Shown: in pieces, positions 51,681 through 60,636 of the stretch
Numbering within the stretch: position 1 is the stretch's first letter
Layout: each line of letters begins with the position of its first letter
Source of the DNA: Actinocrinis sp035650855
GTDB taxonomy: Bacteria > Actinomycetota > Actinomycetes > Streptomycetales > Catenulisporaceae
DNA length: 64,000 bases
Direction of reading: 5' to 3'
NCBI RefSeq assembly: GCF_035650855.1
Contig: NZ_DASRGV010000061.1
Span: forward strand, 18,225 to 82,224
The notes under the pieces: model-generated
What the model saw: only the letters and a program-made list of their open reading frames with translations
Databases searched by the model: none
Told to the model about the DNA's origin: nothing
Made by a program: the position numbers and the translations under genes

Positions 51681-52915
51681 GCGCGTCAGCACCCGTAGTC
51701 ACCGGGCTCGGCATCGCCGCGCCGACCGGGCTCGGCGTCGAGGAGCACTGGCAGGCCACGCTCGCCGGACGCCCGGCGATCGGCCAGTTGACCCGCTTCG
51801 ACGCCAGCAAGTACCCCTCCCGCCTGGCCGGCGAGGTCACCGGATTCGACGCCGAGGCGCGCATCCCGAGCCGGCTGCTGCCGCAGACCGACCGCAGCAC
51901 GCAGTTCGCGCTCGTGGCCGCCGAGGAGGCACTGGGCGACGCGGCGGTGAACCCGCAGGAGCTGCCCGAGTACGGCATGGGCGTGATCACCTCGGCCTCC
52001 GGCGGCGGGGTCGAGTTCGGCCAGCGCGAGCTCGGGCTGCTGTGGAGCAAGGGCAAGGAGTACGTCAGCGCGTACCAGTCCTTCGCCTGGTTCTACGCGG
52101 CCAACACCGGCCAGATCTCGATCCGGCACGGCCTGCGTGGCCCGAGCGGCGTCGTGGTCACCGACCAGGCCGGCGGCCTCGACGCGATCGGCCACGCCCG
52201 CCGGCAGATCCGTAAGGGGACTGAGTTGGTGGTGTCGGGTGGGGTCGATGGAGCGCTGTGCCCGTGGGGCTGGATGGGGCAGCTGGCGACCGGCCTGCTG
52301 AGCCGCTCCGAGGACCCGGCGCAGGGTTTCCTGCCGTTCTCCGCCGCGGCGAACGGCTACGTGCCCGGCGAGGGCGGAGCCATCATCGTGGTCGAAGACG
52401 CCGATGCGGCTCGCGCGCGCGGAGTCGAGCGCGAGTACGGCCGGATCCTCGGCTACGCCGCGACCTTCGACCCGCGCCCGTCCTCGCAGGACGCTGAGAA
52501 CGATCCGCTGGCCGGCGGCGGGGGACTGCTGCGCGCGGCCCGCCAGGCGATCGCCGACGCGGGCCTCGCCCCGGCCGACATCGGCGTGGTGTTCGCCGAC
52601 GCCGCCGGCACGCCGCGGCTCGACCGGGCCGAGGCGCTGGCGATCAGCGCGCTGTTCGGCCCGAACGGAGTGCCGGTCACCGCGCCGAAGACGATGACCG
52701 GCCGGCTGATCGGCGGCGGCGCGTCCCTCGACGTGGCCACCGCGCTGCTGAGCCTGCGCGACCACGTGATCCCGCCGACGATCAACGTCCCCGAGCCCGC
52801 CCCCGGCCTGGCGATCGACCTGGTCACCGAGGCCCGCGAGACCGACGCGCGCACGGCCCTGGTCCTGGCCAGGGGTTACAGCGGGTTCAACGCGGCTCTC
52901 GTCGTCGGCGCCTGA
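51677..52915 (+). CDS. type II PKS chain-length factor (KS-beta)
   Basis: 412 aa. Gln164 in VVTDQAGGLDA replaces the active Cys, the mark of CLFs. The gating stretch GGGVEFGQREL has Val112, Gly115 and Leu119 where, by my recalled alignment, the actinorhodin CLF has Phe109, Thr112 and Phe116. The smaller residues suggest a longer cavity than an octaketide synthase. Together with KS-alpha and ACP it forms the minimal PKS. Confidence 0.96.
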   Translation: MSASAPVVTGLGIAAPTGLGVEEHWQATLAGRPAIGQLTRFDASKYPSRLAGEVTGFDAEARIPSRLLPQTDRSTQFALVAAEEALGDAAVNPQELPEYGMGVITSASGGGVEFGQRELGLLWSKGKEYVSAYQSFAWFYAANTGQISIRHGLRGPSGVVVTDQAGGLDAIGHARRQIRKGTELVVSGGVDGALCPWGWMGQLATGLLSRSEDPAQGFLPFSAAANGYVPGEGGAIIVVEDADAARARGVEREYGRILGYAATFDPRPSSQDAENDPLAGGGGLLRAARQAIADAGLAPADIGVVFADAAGTPRLDRAEALAISALFGPNGVPVTAPKTMTGRLIGGGASLDVATALLSLRDHVIPPTINVPEPAPGLAIDLVTEARETDARTALVLARGYSGFNAALVVGA

Positions 52916-52965
52916 GCACCGCACGTACCGAAGAAGAACCGCCAACCGAGCAAGGAGTGCCGAGC

Positions 52966-53229
52966 ATGGCCCAAACGATCGACCGCGAAGTGCTGACCAG
53001 GTTGCTGCGCGAAAGCGCCGGGGTGGAGGAGGGAGTGGACTTGGACGGCGAGGAGGTCCTGGACACGCCTTTCGTCGAGATCGGCTACGACTCGCTCGCG
53101 CTGCTCCAGGTCACCGGCCGCATCCGCCGCGAGTACGGTATCGATCTGCCGGACGACGCGGTCTCGGACGCAGAGACCTTCCGCAGCCTGCTGGAGATGA
53201 TCCAGTCCGCCCCGGTAATCGCTTCCTGA
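52966..53229 (+). CDS. type II PKS acyl carrier protein
   Basis: 87 aa. Phosphopantetheine Ser43 in FVEIGYDSLALLQVTGRI. ATG 52966 has AAGGAG upstream. It stands third in the KS-CLF-ACP order and carries the growing polyketide. Confidence 0.95.
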   Translation: MAQTIDREVLTRLLRESAGVEEGVDLDGEEVLDTPFVEIGYDSLALLQVTGRIRREYGIDLPDDAVSDAETFRSLLEMIQSAPVIAS

Positions 53230-53246
53230 CGAACCGTTACACGACG

Positions 53247-53282
53247 CAGCCGCCGTCTCCCTTCCCCGGGAGGCGGCGGCTG
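53247..53282. terminator. hairpin terminator between ACP and SnoaL-like genes
   Basis: A 15-bp stem with one G-T wobble (CAGCCGCCGTCTCCC with GGGAGGCGGCGGCTG) and a 6-nt loop between convergent genes. Confidence 0.75.
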
Positions 53283-53307
53283 TGCTTGTCCTGCGTGCCG
53301 CGTGCGG

Positions 53308-53754
53308 CTAGCGCAGATCGTCCCGGACCACCTGGCGGTCCCTGATCTTCAGCTCGCCGTCAACGCGCACCAGCAGGTCCTCGCAGACCGTGCTGAACTT
53401 CAGCGAGGCCGTGCCGCCGTGCGGGATCTCGATGACCGTGGCGTAGCTGCGCACCAGCAGCTCGCCGTCGCTCTGCTCGGTCACGGTGATCATGCCGAGC
53501 CAGTGCCGGTGGCGGATGTCCGCCTCGTCCAGCGCCTTGCGTGCGGCCAGCGCGCCCGCGGCGATCTTGTCGCGGCCCTGCACCGGGTGCGGGTGGCCGT
53601 TCGCGTCGAAGACGCCGTCCTCGGTGAAGGTCTGCGCCCACTGCGCCGTCAGACCGTCGTCGAGCAGGCGCATCTGCCAGGCGTAGAACTGCTGGACCTC
53701 AAGGTAGAGGTCCGCGGAGACCGGCTTGCCGGCCGCCTCCAACAGGGCATCCAT
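53308..53754 (-). CDS. SnoaL-like (NTF2-fold) protein
   Basis: 148 aa. A cone-shaped NTF2-like fold is suggested by LEVQQFYAWQMRLLDDGLTAQWAQTFTEDGVFD and the RDKIAAGA segment. Small NTF2-like proteins occur often in aromatic polyketide clusters as cyclases, isomerases or accessory hydroxylation proteins. The catalytic Asp cannot be fixed here. Only gene on the minus strand within the PKS core; divergent from the cyclase. AGAGGAG precedes the ATG. Confidence 0.8.
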   Translation of the reverse strand: MDALLEAAGKPVSADLYLEVQQFYAWQMRLLDDGLTAQWAQTFTEDGVFDANGHPHPVQGRDKIAAGALAARKALDEADIRHRHWLGMITVTEQSDGELLVRSYATVIEIPHGGTASLKFSTVCEDLLVRVDGELKIRDRQVVRDDLR

Positions 53755-53833
53755 GCGAGTACTCCTCTTTCGTCAGCCCACAGACGGCCCCGCGCGGTGG
53801 CCGTCTCCGTGCACTGAGGGTCGGGAACGCTGC

Positions 53834-53862
53834 TCGACGCCGTGTGGAGCCCGTCTCGAGCT
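53834..53862. promoter_or_regulatory. three 11-bp-spaced SARP-like heptamers between SnoaL and cyclase genes
   Basis: TCGACGC (53834), TGGAGCC (53845) and TCGAGCT (53856). The outer two fit best. The reverse strand also gives TCGAG repeats 22 bp apart, so either direction may be activated. No convincing -10 box on the plus strand. Confidence 0.45.
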
Positions 53863-53990
53863 CGCCGGCCCCCGCCGGACCGCGCCGTGCGGCACCAGAA
53901 CCCTGCGAAGCGGCCGTCCACCGGCTCTCGAGCGCCACCCCCCACGCTGACCTCAGCCGTGAGGAGACAGCCCGTGAGGAGAGTGGCTCG

Positions 53991-54776
53991 ATGCACCTGA
54001 TCGATCTGTCCACGCCGGTCGACGCCCGCTTCTGGGAGCCGGAACCGGTGCGGCACGAGCCGATGACCCCCGCTCAGGGGGCCGAGCACATGACCGGCGC
54101 GATGCGCGAGCACTTCGGCCTCGACCTCTCCGTCGACGAACTGCCCGACGGCGAGTTTCTCAACAACGACACCTTCACGCTGACCGCGCACACCGGCACC
54201 CACGTGGACGCCCCCGCGCACTACGGCTCCCGCACCGAGTACGGCAGCGGCGTCCCGCGCACCATCGACGAGCTGCCGCTGGACTGGTTCGTGCGTCCGG
54301 CCTTCGTGCTCGACCTGACCGAGATCGGCTCCGGCGCGGCGGGCGTCGGCGACCTCGAATCAGCCCTCGACCGCATCGGCTACACCCCGCGGCCCTACGA
54401 CATCGCGCTGCTGTGGACCGGGGCCTCGGCGCGGGCGGGAACCCAGGAGTACTTCACCAAGTTCGTCGGCCTCGACGGCCCGGCCACCGAATACCTGCTC
54501 GACTTCGGCGTGCGCGTCATCGGCACCGACGCCTTCAGCCTGGACGCACCGTTCCCGCACATCATCAGCGAATACCAGCGCACCGGGGATCGCAGCGTCC
54601 TGTGGCCCGCGCACTTCACCGGCCGCCGCCGCGAGTTCTGCCAGATCGAGCGCCTCGCCAACCTCGAGGCGCTGCCGGTCGCACACGGCTTCCAGGTCAG
54701 CTGCCTGCCGGTCAAGCTGACCGGGGCGGGCGCGGGCTGGACCCGGGCCGTCGCGATGATCGGGGACGCCTCGTGA
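53991..54776 (+). CDS. PF04199 cyclase-family protein
   Basis: 261 aa. The metal-binding motif LTAHTGTHVDAPAHY (HxGTHxDxPxH) defines the family, which includes kynurenine formamidase and several type II polyketide cyclases. VRVIGTDAFSLD is the second conserved block. It probably helps a late ring closure or hydrolysis on the polyketide. ATG 53991 follows GAGGAGAG. The stop overlaps the MCAT GTG start. Confidence 0.88.
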   Translation: MHLIDLSTPVDARFWEPEPVRHEPMTPAQGAEHMTGAMREHFGLDLSVDELPDGEFLNNDTFTLTAHTGTHVDAPAHYGSRTEYGSGVPRTIDELPLDWFVRPAFVLDLTEIGSGAAGVGDLESALDRIGYTPRPYDIALLWTGASARAGTQEYFTKFVGLDGPATEYLLDFGVRVIGTDAFSLDAPFPHIISEYQRTGDRSVLWPAHFTGRRREFCQIERLANLEALPVAHGFQVSCLPVKLTGAGAGWTRAVAMIGDAS

Positions 54777-55867
54777 TCGGCCGCGCAGTGCCGACGGGCA
54801 CGTCCACGCCGCGCCCGGTCGCGCTGCTGCTGCCCGGCCAGGGCGCCCAGCATCAGGGCATGGGCGTCGGCCTCTACGAGCGCGAACCCGCCTTCACCGA
54901 CGCCATCGACGACTTCTTCGTCCTGCTCGGCCGCGAGGGCGCCGCGATCCGCGCCGACTGGCTCTCCTCGAACCCGCGCGTCGCCGTGGACGAGGCGATT
55001 CGCGCGCAGCCGCTGCTGTTCGGCATCGGCTACGCGATGGGCCGGATGTTGCAGTCCTGGGGCGTGGAGCCCTCGGTTCTGCTCGGCCACAGCGCGGGGG
55101 AGTACGTCGCGGCCGCGCTGGCCGGGGTGGTCAGCCTGGAAGACGCCGCCGCGCTGCTGCTCTCCCGCGTCGAGCTGTTCCAGCACGCCCCGCTCGGCGG
55201 GATGCTCGCCGTGGTCGCCGACGAGGAGCGGGTCGCGCCGTTCCTGACCGACGAGGTGGTCGTCGGCGCGGTCAACGGCCCGGGCCAGCTTCTGGTCGCC
55301 GGCCCGGAGCCGCAGCTCTCCGAGGTGCGCGCGGCCCTGGAGCGCGCGGAGATCACCTGCATGCCCGCCAAGGCGCTGCGCGGCTTCCACAGCCCCTCGA
55401 TCCTGCCGGCCTGCGCCGCCTCCGTCCCCGCGTTCGCCGGGATCCAGCTGAACGCCCCGGCGATCCGGATCGTGTCCGCCTCGCGCCCCGGGTTCCTGGA
55501 CAAGGCGACCGCCCGCGACCCGCAGTTCTGGGCGATGGTGCCCGGCGTGCCGGTGCTCTTCGGCCCGGCGCTCGATCACCTCCTGTCGCAGGGCTCTTAC
55601 CTGCTGGTCGAAACCGGGCCCGGGCAAGGCCTCTCCGTGCTGGCCCGCCGCCACCCAGAGGTGCTCTCCCGCCGCAGCGCGGTCGTCTCGCTGCTCGGCC
55701 ACCGGCCCGCGGGGCCCGAGGCCGACCGGGCCGCCGTGGTGCGCGCCGTCGACCGGCTGGTCTCCGAGGGCTACCGGGTGCCGCCGGCGGTCCGCGACTG
55801 CCTCGTCGACGAGCAGCCGGCCGCCGCCGTGCCCGCCGTGCTCATCCCGGCCGGGATCGCGCTGTGA
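54773..55867 (+). CDS. malonyl-CoA:ACP transacylase
   Basis: 364 aa. LLPGQGAQHQGMG, nucleophile Ser107 in LLGHSAGEYVAAALAG and GFHSPSILPA are FabD landmarks. GTG start at 54773 overlaps the cyclase stop by 4 nt. It is about 50 residues longer than housekeeping FabD because of a C-terminal extension. Having its own MCAT frees the cluster from the fatty-acid enzyme; it could also select a starter. Confidence 0.92.
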   Translation: MIGRAVPTGTSTPRPVALLLPGQGAQHQGMGVGLYEREPAFTDAIDDFFVLLGREGAAIRADWLSSNPRVAVDEAIRAQPLLFGIGYAMGRMLQSWGVEPSVLLGHSAGEYVAAALAGVVSLEDAAALLLSRVELFQHAPLGGMLAVVADEERVAPFLTDEVVVGAVNGPGQLLVAGPEPQLSEVRAALERAEITCMPAKALRGFHSPSILPACAASVPAFAGIQLNAPAIRIVSASRPGFLDKATARDPQFWAMVPGVPVLFGPALDHLLSQGSYLLVETGPGQGLSVLARRHPEVLSRRSAVVSLLGHRPAGPEADRAAVVRAVDRLVSEGYRVPPAVRDCLVDEQPAAAVPAVLIPAGIAL

Positions 55868-55931
55868 CCCCGGCCCCGGCGTGACACACCACCACATTCG
55901 AACTCTTACCAACCGAGCGGAAAGAATTGGG

Positions 55932-56720
55932 ATGATGTCAGCGAAAACACCGGCACCGGCGCTGGTCACCGGCTCCACCAGCGGCATCGGGCTGGCCACC
56001 GCCCGGCTGCTGGCCGAGCGGGGGCACCCGGTATTCCTGTGCGCACGTACCCAGGAGGACGTTGACGGCGCCGTGGAGAAACTGCGCGCGGACGGCCACA
56101 CCGCGGCCGGCCTGCGCACCGACGTGACCGAAGGACGGGACGTCGAGAACCTCGTCGCGGCCGCGGTGGATACTTACGGACCGCTCGGCATCCTGGTTAA
56201 CAATGCCGGGCGCAACGGCGGCGGCGTGACCGCCGAAATCCCCGACGAGCTGTGGTACTCAGTCATCGAAACCAATCTCAACAGCGTCTTCCGGGTCACC
56301 CGGCAGGTGCTCGCGCACGGCGGCATGCGCGAACGCGGCTGGGGCCGGATCGTCAACATCGCCTCCACCGGCGGAAAGCAGGGAGTGGTGTTCGGGGCGC
56401 CCTACTCGGCGGCCAAGCACGGCGTGGTCGGCTTCACCAAGGCCCTCGGCCTCGAGCTGGCGACCAGCGGCATCACCGTGAACGCGGTCTGCCCGGGCTA
56501 CGTCGAGACCCCGCTCGCGGTGAAGGTGCGGCAGGGCTACGCGGACCACTGGGGCACCACCCAGGACGAGGTCCTCACCAAGTTCCAGGCCAAGATCCCG
56601 CTCGGCCGCTACTCGACCCCGCAGGAGGTGGCCGGACTCGTCGGATACCTGACGAGCGACACCGCCGCCTCCATCACCGCCCAGGCGCTCAACGTGTGCG
56701 GCGGCCTCGGCAACTACTGA
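55932..56720 (+). CDS. ActIII-like C9 ketoreductase
   Basis: 262 aa. TGSTSGIGLATA cofactor loop, NNAGRNGGG, and the Ser/Tyr/Lys triad across NIASTGGKQG and PYSAAKHGVVGFTKALGLEL. It ends ITAQALNVCGGLGNY, very like ActIII. ActIII-type enzymes reduce C9 of the nascent chain with NADPH. The start at 55932 matches ActIII length; an upstream in-frame ATG at 55881 lacks a good site. Confidence 0.95.
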   Translation: MMSAKTPAPALVTGSTSGIGLATARLLAERGHPVFLCARTQEDVDGAVEKLRADGHTAAGLRTDVTEGRDVENLVAAAVDTYGPLGILVNNAGRNGGGVTAEIPDELWYSVIETNLNSVFRVTRQVLAHGGMRERGWGRIVNIASTGGKQGVVFGAPYSAAKHGVVGFTKALGLELATSGITVNAVCPGYVETPLAVKVRQGYADHWGTTQDEVLTKFQAKIPLGRYSTPQEVAGLVGYLTSDTAASITAQALNVCGGLGNY

Positions 56721-56781
56721 AGACCCCGGCGCCGGCGCGGAGCCCGGGCCGGCGGTCGCAGCGAACGAAAAGAGAACCACA

Positions 56782-57729
56782 GTGGCGACCCACAACACCA
56801 AGCACGACATCACCGTCGAGGCCGCGGCGGAAACCGTTTTCGGGCTGGTCGCGGACGTCGCGGGCTGGCCGCAGGTCTTCGGCCCCACCGTGCACGTCGA
56901 CCTGTTGCGCGACGAGGCGGGCGAGCAGCTGCTGCGGATCTGGGCGATGGCCAACGGCGAGGTGCGCGACTGGACCTCCCGCCGCACCCTGGACCGCGCC
57001 GCCGGCACCATCTCCTTCCAGCAGGTGGTCTCCAGCCCGCCGGTCGCCTCGATGGGCGGAAAGTGGATCATCGAGCCGCTCGGAAACGGCGAGCGCTGCT
57101 CGGTGACGCTGACCCACGAGTTCGAGGCGATCGCGGACGACCCGGACGCGGTCGCGTTCATCCAGCAGGCGGTCGACCGCAACAGCAACGCCGAGCTGGC
57201 CGCGCTCAAGACCGCGGCCGAGCAGCAGGACGGACCGGACCGGCTGCGCTTCACCTTCAGCGACGGGGTGTCCATCAGGGGCCCGGTGTCCGAGATCTTC
57301 GAGTTCATCAACCGGGCCGACCTGTGGCCGCGGCGGCTGCCGCACGTCAGCCGGCTCGACCTGACCGAGCGGGTGCCGGGCGTGCAGCGGATGGTCATGG
57401 ACACCCGCAGCCCGGACGGCTCGATCCACACCACCGAGTCGGTCCGGCTGTGCTTCGCGGACCGCGGCGAGATCCTCTACAAGCAGCTGCAGGTCCCGCC
57501 GGTGATGAGCGCTCACACCGGCCGGTGGGAGTTCCGCGCGGCTGCGGACGGCCTGGTCGAGGCCAGGTCCTGGCACACCGTCACGCTCAACCCGGCGGGC
57601 GTGCGCGAGGCGCTGGGCCAGGAGGCGAGCATGGAGGAGGCCAGGCAGAAGGTGCGGCACGCGTTGGGCACCAACAGCCTCACCACACTGCGCCACGCCA
57701 AAGAGCACGTGGAGGCGCCGCCCGCGTGA
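56782..57729 (+). CDS. didomain aromatase/cyclase (two SRPBCC domains)
   Basis: 315 aa. Two START-like halves: 1-~150 (ITVEAAAETVFGLVADVAGWPQVFGPTVHV) and ~155-300 (FTFSDGVSIRGPVSEIFEFINRADLWPRRLPHV). Didomain ARO/CYCs shape the first ring after C9 reduction, consistent with the ketoreductase. GTG 56782 start. It closes the PKS operon and is followed by a strong terminator. Confidence 0.95.
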   Translation: MATHNTKHDITVEAAAETVFGLVADVAGWPQVFGPTVHVDLLRDEAGEQLLRIWAMANGEVRDWTSRRTLDRAAGTISFQQVVSSPPVASMGGKWIIEPLGNGERCSVTLTHEFEAIADDPDAVAFIQQAVDRNSNAELAALKTAAEQQDGPDRLRFTFSDGVSIRGPVSEIFEFINRADLWPRRLPHVSRLDLTERVPGVQRMVMDTRSPDGSIHTTESVRLCFADRGEILYKQLQVPPVMSAHTGRWEFRAAADGLVEARSWHTVTLNPAGVREALGQEASMEEARQKVRHALGTNSLTTLRHAKEHVEAPPA

Positions 57730-57762
57730 GCGCGAACAAAGCCGTCGAATCGCGGTGAAGCG

Positions 57763-57816
57763 CGAAGCCCGGCGGTCCGGTGCGAGCACTGCGCTCGTCC
57801 GGACCGCCGGGCTTCG
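57763..57816 (+). terminator. terminator of the PKS operon
   Basis: An 18-bp perfect stem (arms 57763-57780 and 57799-57816; CGAAGCCCGGCGGTCCGG) whose loop also pairs (CGAGC/GCTCG). 33 bp after the aromatase stop. Confidence 0.85.
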
Positions 57817-57843
57817 TCCTGTCCGAAGCGTCTCGCCGACAGG

Positions 57844-57883
57844 CCGCGTCCGTCGGGCGGGGCACCCTGCCCGACGGACGCGG
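57844..57883 (-). terminator. terminator facing the nitroreductase gene
   Basis: A 15-bp perfect stem (CCGCGTCCGTCGGGC and complement) with a 10-nt loop, 116 bp past the minus-strand stop at 58000. It is a second hairpin back-to-back with the PKS terminator. Confidence 0.7.
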
Positions 57884-57999
57884 AGCGACGACTGAGGCCG
57901 CTCGTGCGGCAGAAGACCGCCGAAGAGCTCCCGGACTTCGTCGCCAGATGTCTACGACGCACTCGCGCGGCGGGACGCGGGCTCGGGTGCGGAGCGCGC

Positions 58000-58614
58000 T
58001 CACACCTCGCTGAACACCTCTTCGTACTCCAGCCTGGGCAGCCGCTGGAACCACGGGTCGTCGCCGGGCTTGCCGATGTTGACGACCGTCAGCACCTTGT
58101 GTTCCCCGTCGGGGAAGAACTCCAGATCGATGCCGCTCGCGTTGTAGCCGATCATCGGACCGGCGGCGAGGCCGGCGGCACGCACGCCCAGGATGAAATA
58201 GCCGACCTGCAGCTGCGCGTAGGACAGCGCGGCCTCCTCGCGCGTCGCCGGGTCGCTGAAGTGCACGTCCTTCGCCTGCGGGAAATGCGGGAAGACGCGT
58301 GGAAGCTCCTGGTCGAAGCGCAGGTCGGCGGCCAGGATCGCCACCAGCGGGGCCGAGCGGGCCTTTTCGGCGTTGCTGCCGAAAAGATGCCGCAGCAGGC
58401 GGTCCTTCGCCGCCGCGGAGCGCACCAGGACCACCCGCAGCGGCTGGGCGTTGAACGCCGTGGGGGCCCACTTGATCAGCTCGTAGATCGCCCGCAGCTG
58501 CTTGTCGGACACCGGCTCCGAGCTGAAGTTGTTCGGCGTGCGCGCGTCGCGGAAGAGCAGGTCCGCGGCGGCGTCGTCGAGGACCAGCGGGGCGCGGACA
58601 AGGGTTTCGGACAT
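58000..58614 (-). CDS. nitroreductase-family oxidoreductase (RutE/HadB-like)
   Basis: 204 aa. LFRDARTPNNFSSEPVSDKQLRAIYELIKWAPTAFNAQPLRVVLV is the family opening with the FMN-phosphate Arg. RSAPLVAILAADLRFDQELPRVFPH follows. Related RutE/HadB proteins reduce malonic semialdehyde-like or quinone substrates with FMN. In context a quinone/enone reduction is possible. The ATG at 58614 starts MSETLVRAPL. Divergent from the acyl-CoA dehydrogenase homologue. Confidence 0.88.
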   Translation of the reverse strand: MSETLVRAPLVLDDAAADLLFRDARTPNNFSSEPVSDKQLRAIYELIKWAPTAFNAQPLRVVLVRSAAAKDRLLRHLFGSNAEKARSAPLVAILAADLRFDQELPRVFPHFPQAKDVHFSDPATREEAALSYAQLQVGYFILGVRAAGLAAGPMIGYNASGIDLEFFPDGEHKVLTVVNIGKPGDDPWFQRLPRLEYEEVFSEV

Positions 58615-58853
58615 CGGGACCGTCCTTCCTCGGATGCCTCCACGGTCGTGCGGCGGGCTCGTCGCGCGGCCGAGGATCCCTTGAGCCGCGAGCCGGCCGC
58701 CGCGCCGCGGGCACCCCGGCCCGTTCCGCCTTTCACCCGTCCTCCAGCCACCCTCCAACGCGAATTGGGACAGTCCGTGCGAATGCGCTCGTCGGCCGCG
58801 CGCCCACCGCGTACGCCCCACCGCACCACGGCACATGACATGAGGAGCCACAA

Positions 58854-60614
58854 GTGAATCAGGGTACTGCCCCAGCTGTCCCGGCCGCGACGCCGCCGGG
58901 GGCGCGAGTGCGCGCGGACGAACTGGAGCGCCGCTTCGGCGTGATGGCCGACCCTGCCAATCCGCTCGGGCAGCAGGCGGTGCTCGCCGCGGACGACCAC
59001 TGGGAGGTGCTGGGGGAGGGCGAGGCGCTGCTCGACGATTTCGGCATGGGCGCCGAGTTCGTGCCCGCGTGGCTCGGCGGGAGGCTCGACCGGCTGGACA
59101 CGCTCGGCAGGATCCTGCGACCGGTGTTCCGCCGCGATCCCTCGCTCGGCTTCGGCTACGGGCTGGCCAGTTTCATCGCGGCGGCGCCGGTCTGGTTCGC
59201 CGGCACCGAGCGGCAGCAGCGCTGGGTCGCGGGCCTGCTGCTGTCCGGCGGCCGGGTCGCCGTCGCGCGCCGCGGCGAGCCGCACGCCAACGACTTCGTG
59301 CGCGACGAGATCGCGGCCCGGCCGGCGTCCGGGGGATTCCGCCTCAACGGAGTCAAGACAGTCGTCGCCAACGCCGACAGAGCGCGCGGCCTGGTCATCT
59401 TCGCGCGCGTCGACGACCGCCCCACGGCGCGCAGCCACAGCCTGCTGTTGCTCGACCGCGAGCAGTTGCCCGCCGAATGCGTCGAGGACCTGCCCAGGTA
59501 CCCGACCGTCGGAATGCGCGGCTGCCACTTCGGCGGTCTGGAGATGATCGACTGTCCGGCACCGGCTGACTGCGTGGTCGGCGAGGCCAACGGCGCGCTG
59601 GAACTCTCGCTGCGCTCCTCGTTGCTCATACGCGGATTGGTGCCGGCCACTCTCATCGCGTGCGGTGACTCGGCCCTGCGCACCGCCGTACGCTACGCCG
59701 TAGACAACCAGCGCGGCGGAGTACCGCTGCGCACTCCGCACGCCCGTACGGTCGTCGTAGGGGCGTTCCTGGACCTGCTGCTCAGCGACTGCGTCACCCT
59801 CGTCGCTTCCCGCGCCGCGCACCTGCTGCCGGACCGGATGTCCGCCGGCGCCGCCGCCGCGGCGTACCTGGTGCCCAAGGTCCTGACCGAGAGCTGCGAC
59901 GATTTGACCGTCATCCTCGGCGATGCCCAGTACCACCGCTTCGGCCCGTACGGGATGTTCCAGAAGCAGCTGCGCGACTTGCCGGTGATGGGCCTCGGTC
60001 ACGCGGGAAGCGCGGCCCGCCAAGCCACGATCATCCCGCAACTGCCGCTGTTCGCCCGCGCCGACCCGGCGACGGCCACCCAGCCCCCGGAGACCCTGTT
60101 CCGGGCGAGCGACTGCCTCCCGCCGCTCGAACTCGACCGGCTGGAGGTTCTCGGTGAGGCCGATCCGCTTGCCGCGTCTCTGCTCGGCATCCAGGGACTG
60201 CTCGACGACGCGGACGGCGCGGACGAGGCGGAACGCGCGGCGCTGCGCGAGGTGGGCGGCCACTTCGCCAAGGAGCTCGCCGATCTGCGCAAGGCATGCG
60301 CGGCGCTCGCCGGCAGGGGCCACAACACGCTCTCCACGCCGTTCAGCTACGCGCTGGCCGATCGCTACGCCCTGCTGTGCGCCGCCGCCGCGTGCCTAGG
60401 CGTCTGGCGCGCGCAGCTCGGCGACGATCCGTTCCTCGCGGACCCGGCATGGCTGCTGTGCGCGCTCGTCCGCATCGGCGGGCGCCTGGGCCTGCCCGCC
60501 GCGAAGCTGCCCGTGGCCACTTCACAGCGCCTGCTCGACGAGGTGATGGCCCGCTTCACCGGCGAGCGCAGCTACGACCTCTACAACAGCCCGCTCGCCG
60601 CGCACCCGCACTGA
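58854..60614 (+). CDS. acyl-CoA dehydrogenase-like flavoprotein
   Basis: 586 aa, longer than the ~380-residue norm because of a ~160-residue C-terminal extension. DPSLGFGYGLASFIAAAPVWFAGTERQQRWVAGLL and GFRLNGVKTVVANADRARGLVIFAR are ACAD-type. The C-terminal catalytic Glu is not evident. It may oxidise an acyl-ACP or hydroxylate. GTG at 58854 follows TGAGGAG. No close function is recognised. Confidence 0.75.
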   Translation: MNQGTAPAVPAATPPGARVRADELERRFGVMADPANPLGQQAVLAADDHWEVLGEGEALLDDFGMGAEFVPAWLGGRLDRLDTLGRILRPVFRRDPSLGFGYGLASFIAAAPVWFAGTERQQRWVAGLLLSGGRVAVARRGEPHANDFVRDEIAARPASGGFRLNGVKTVVANADRARGLVIFARVDDRPTARSHSLLLLDREQLPAECVEDLPRYPTVGMRGCHFGGLEMIDCPAPADCVVGEANGALELSLRSSLLIRGLVPATLIACGDSALRTAVRYAVDNQRGGVPLRTPHARTVVVGAFLDLLLSDCVTLVASRAAHLLPDRMSAGAAAAAYLVPKVLTESCDDLTVILGDAQYHRFGPYGMFQKQLRDLPVMGLGHAGSAARQATIIPQLPLFARADPATATQPPETLFRASDCLPPLELDRLEVLGEADPLAASLLGIQGLLDDADGADEAERAALREVGGHFAKELADLRKACAALAGRGHNTLSTPFSYALADRYALLCAAAACLGVWRAQLGDDPFLADPAWLLCALVRIGGRLGLPAAKLPVATSQRLLDEVMARFTGERSYDLYNSPLAAHPH

Positions 60615-60636
60615 CCCGCGTCGTGCCCGGCCCTTC

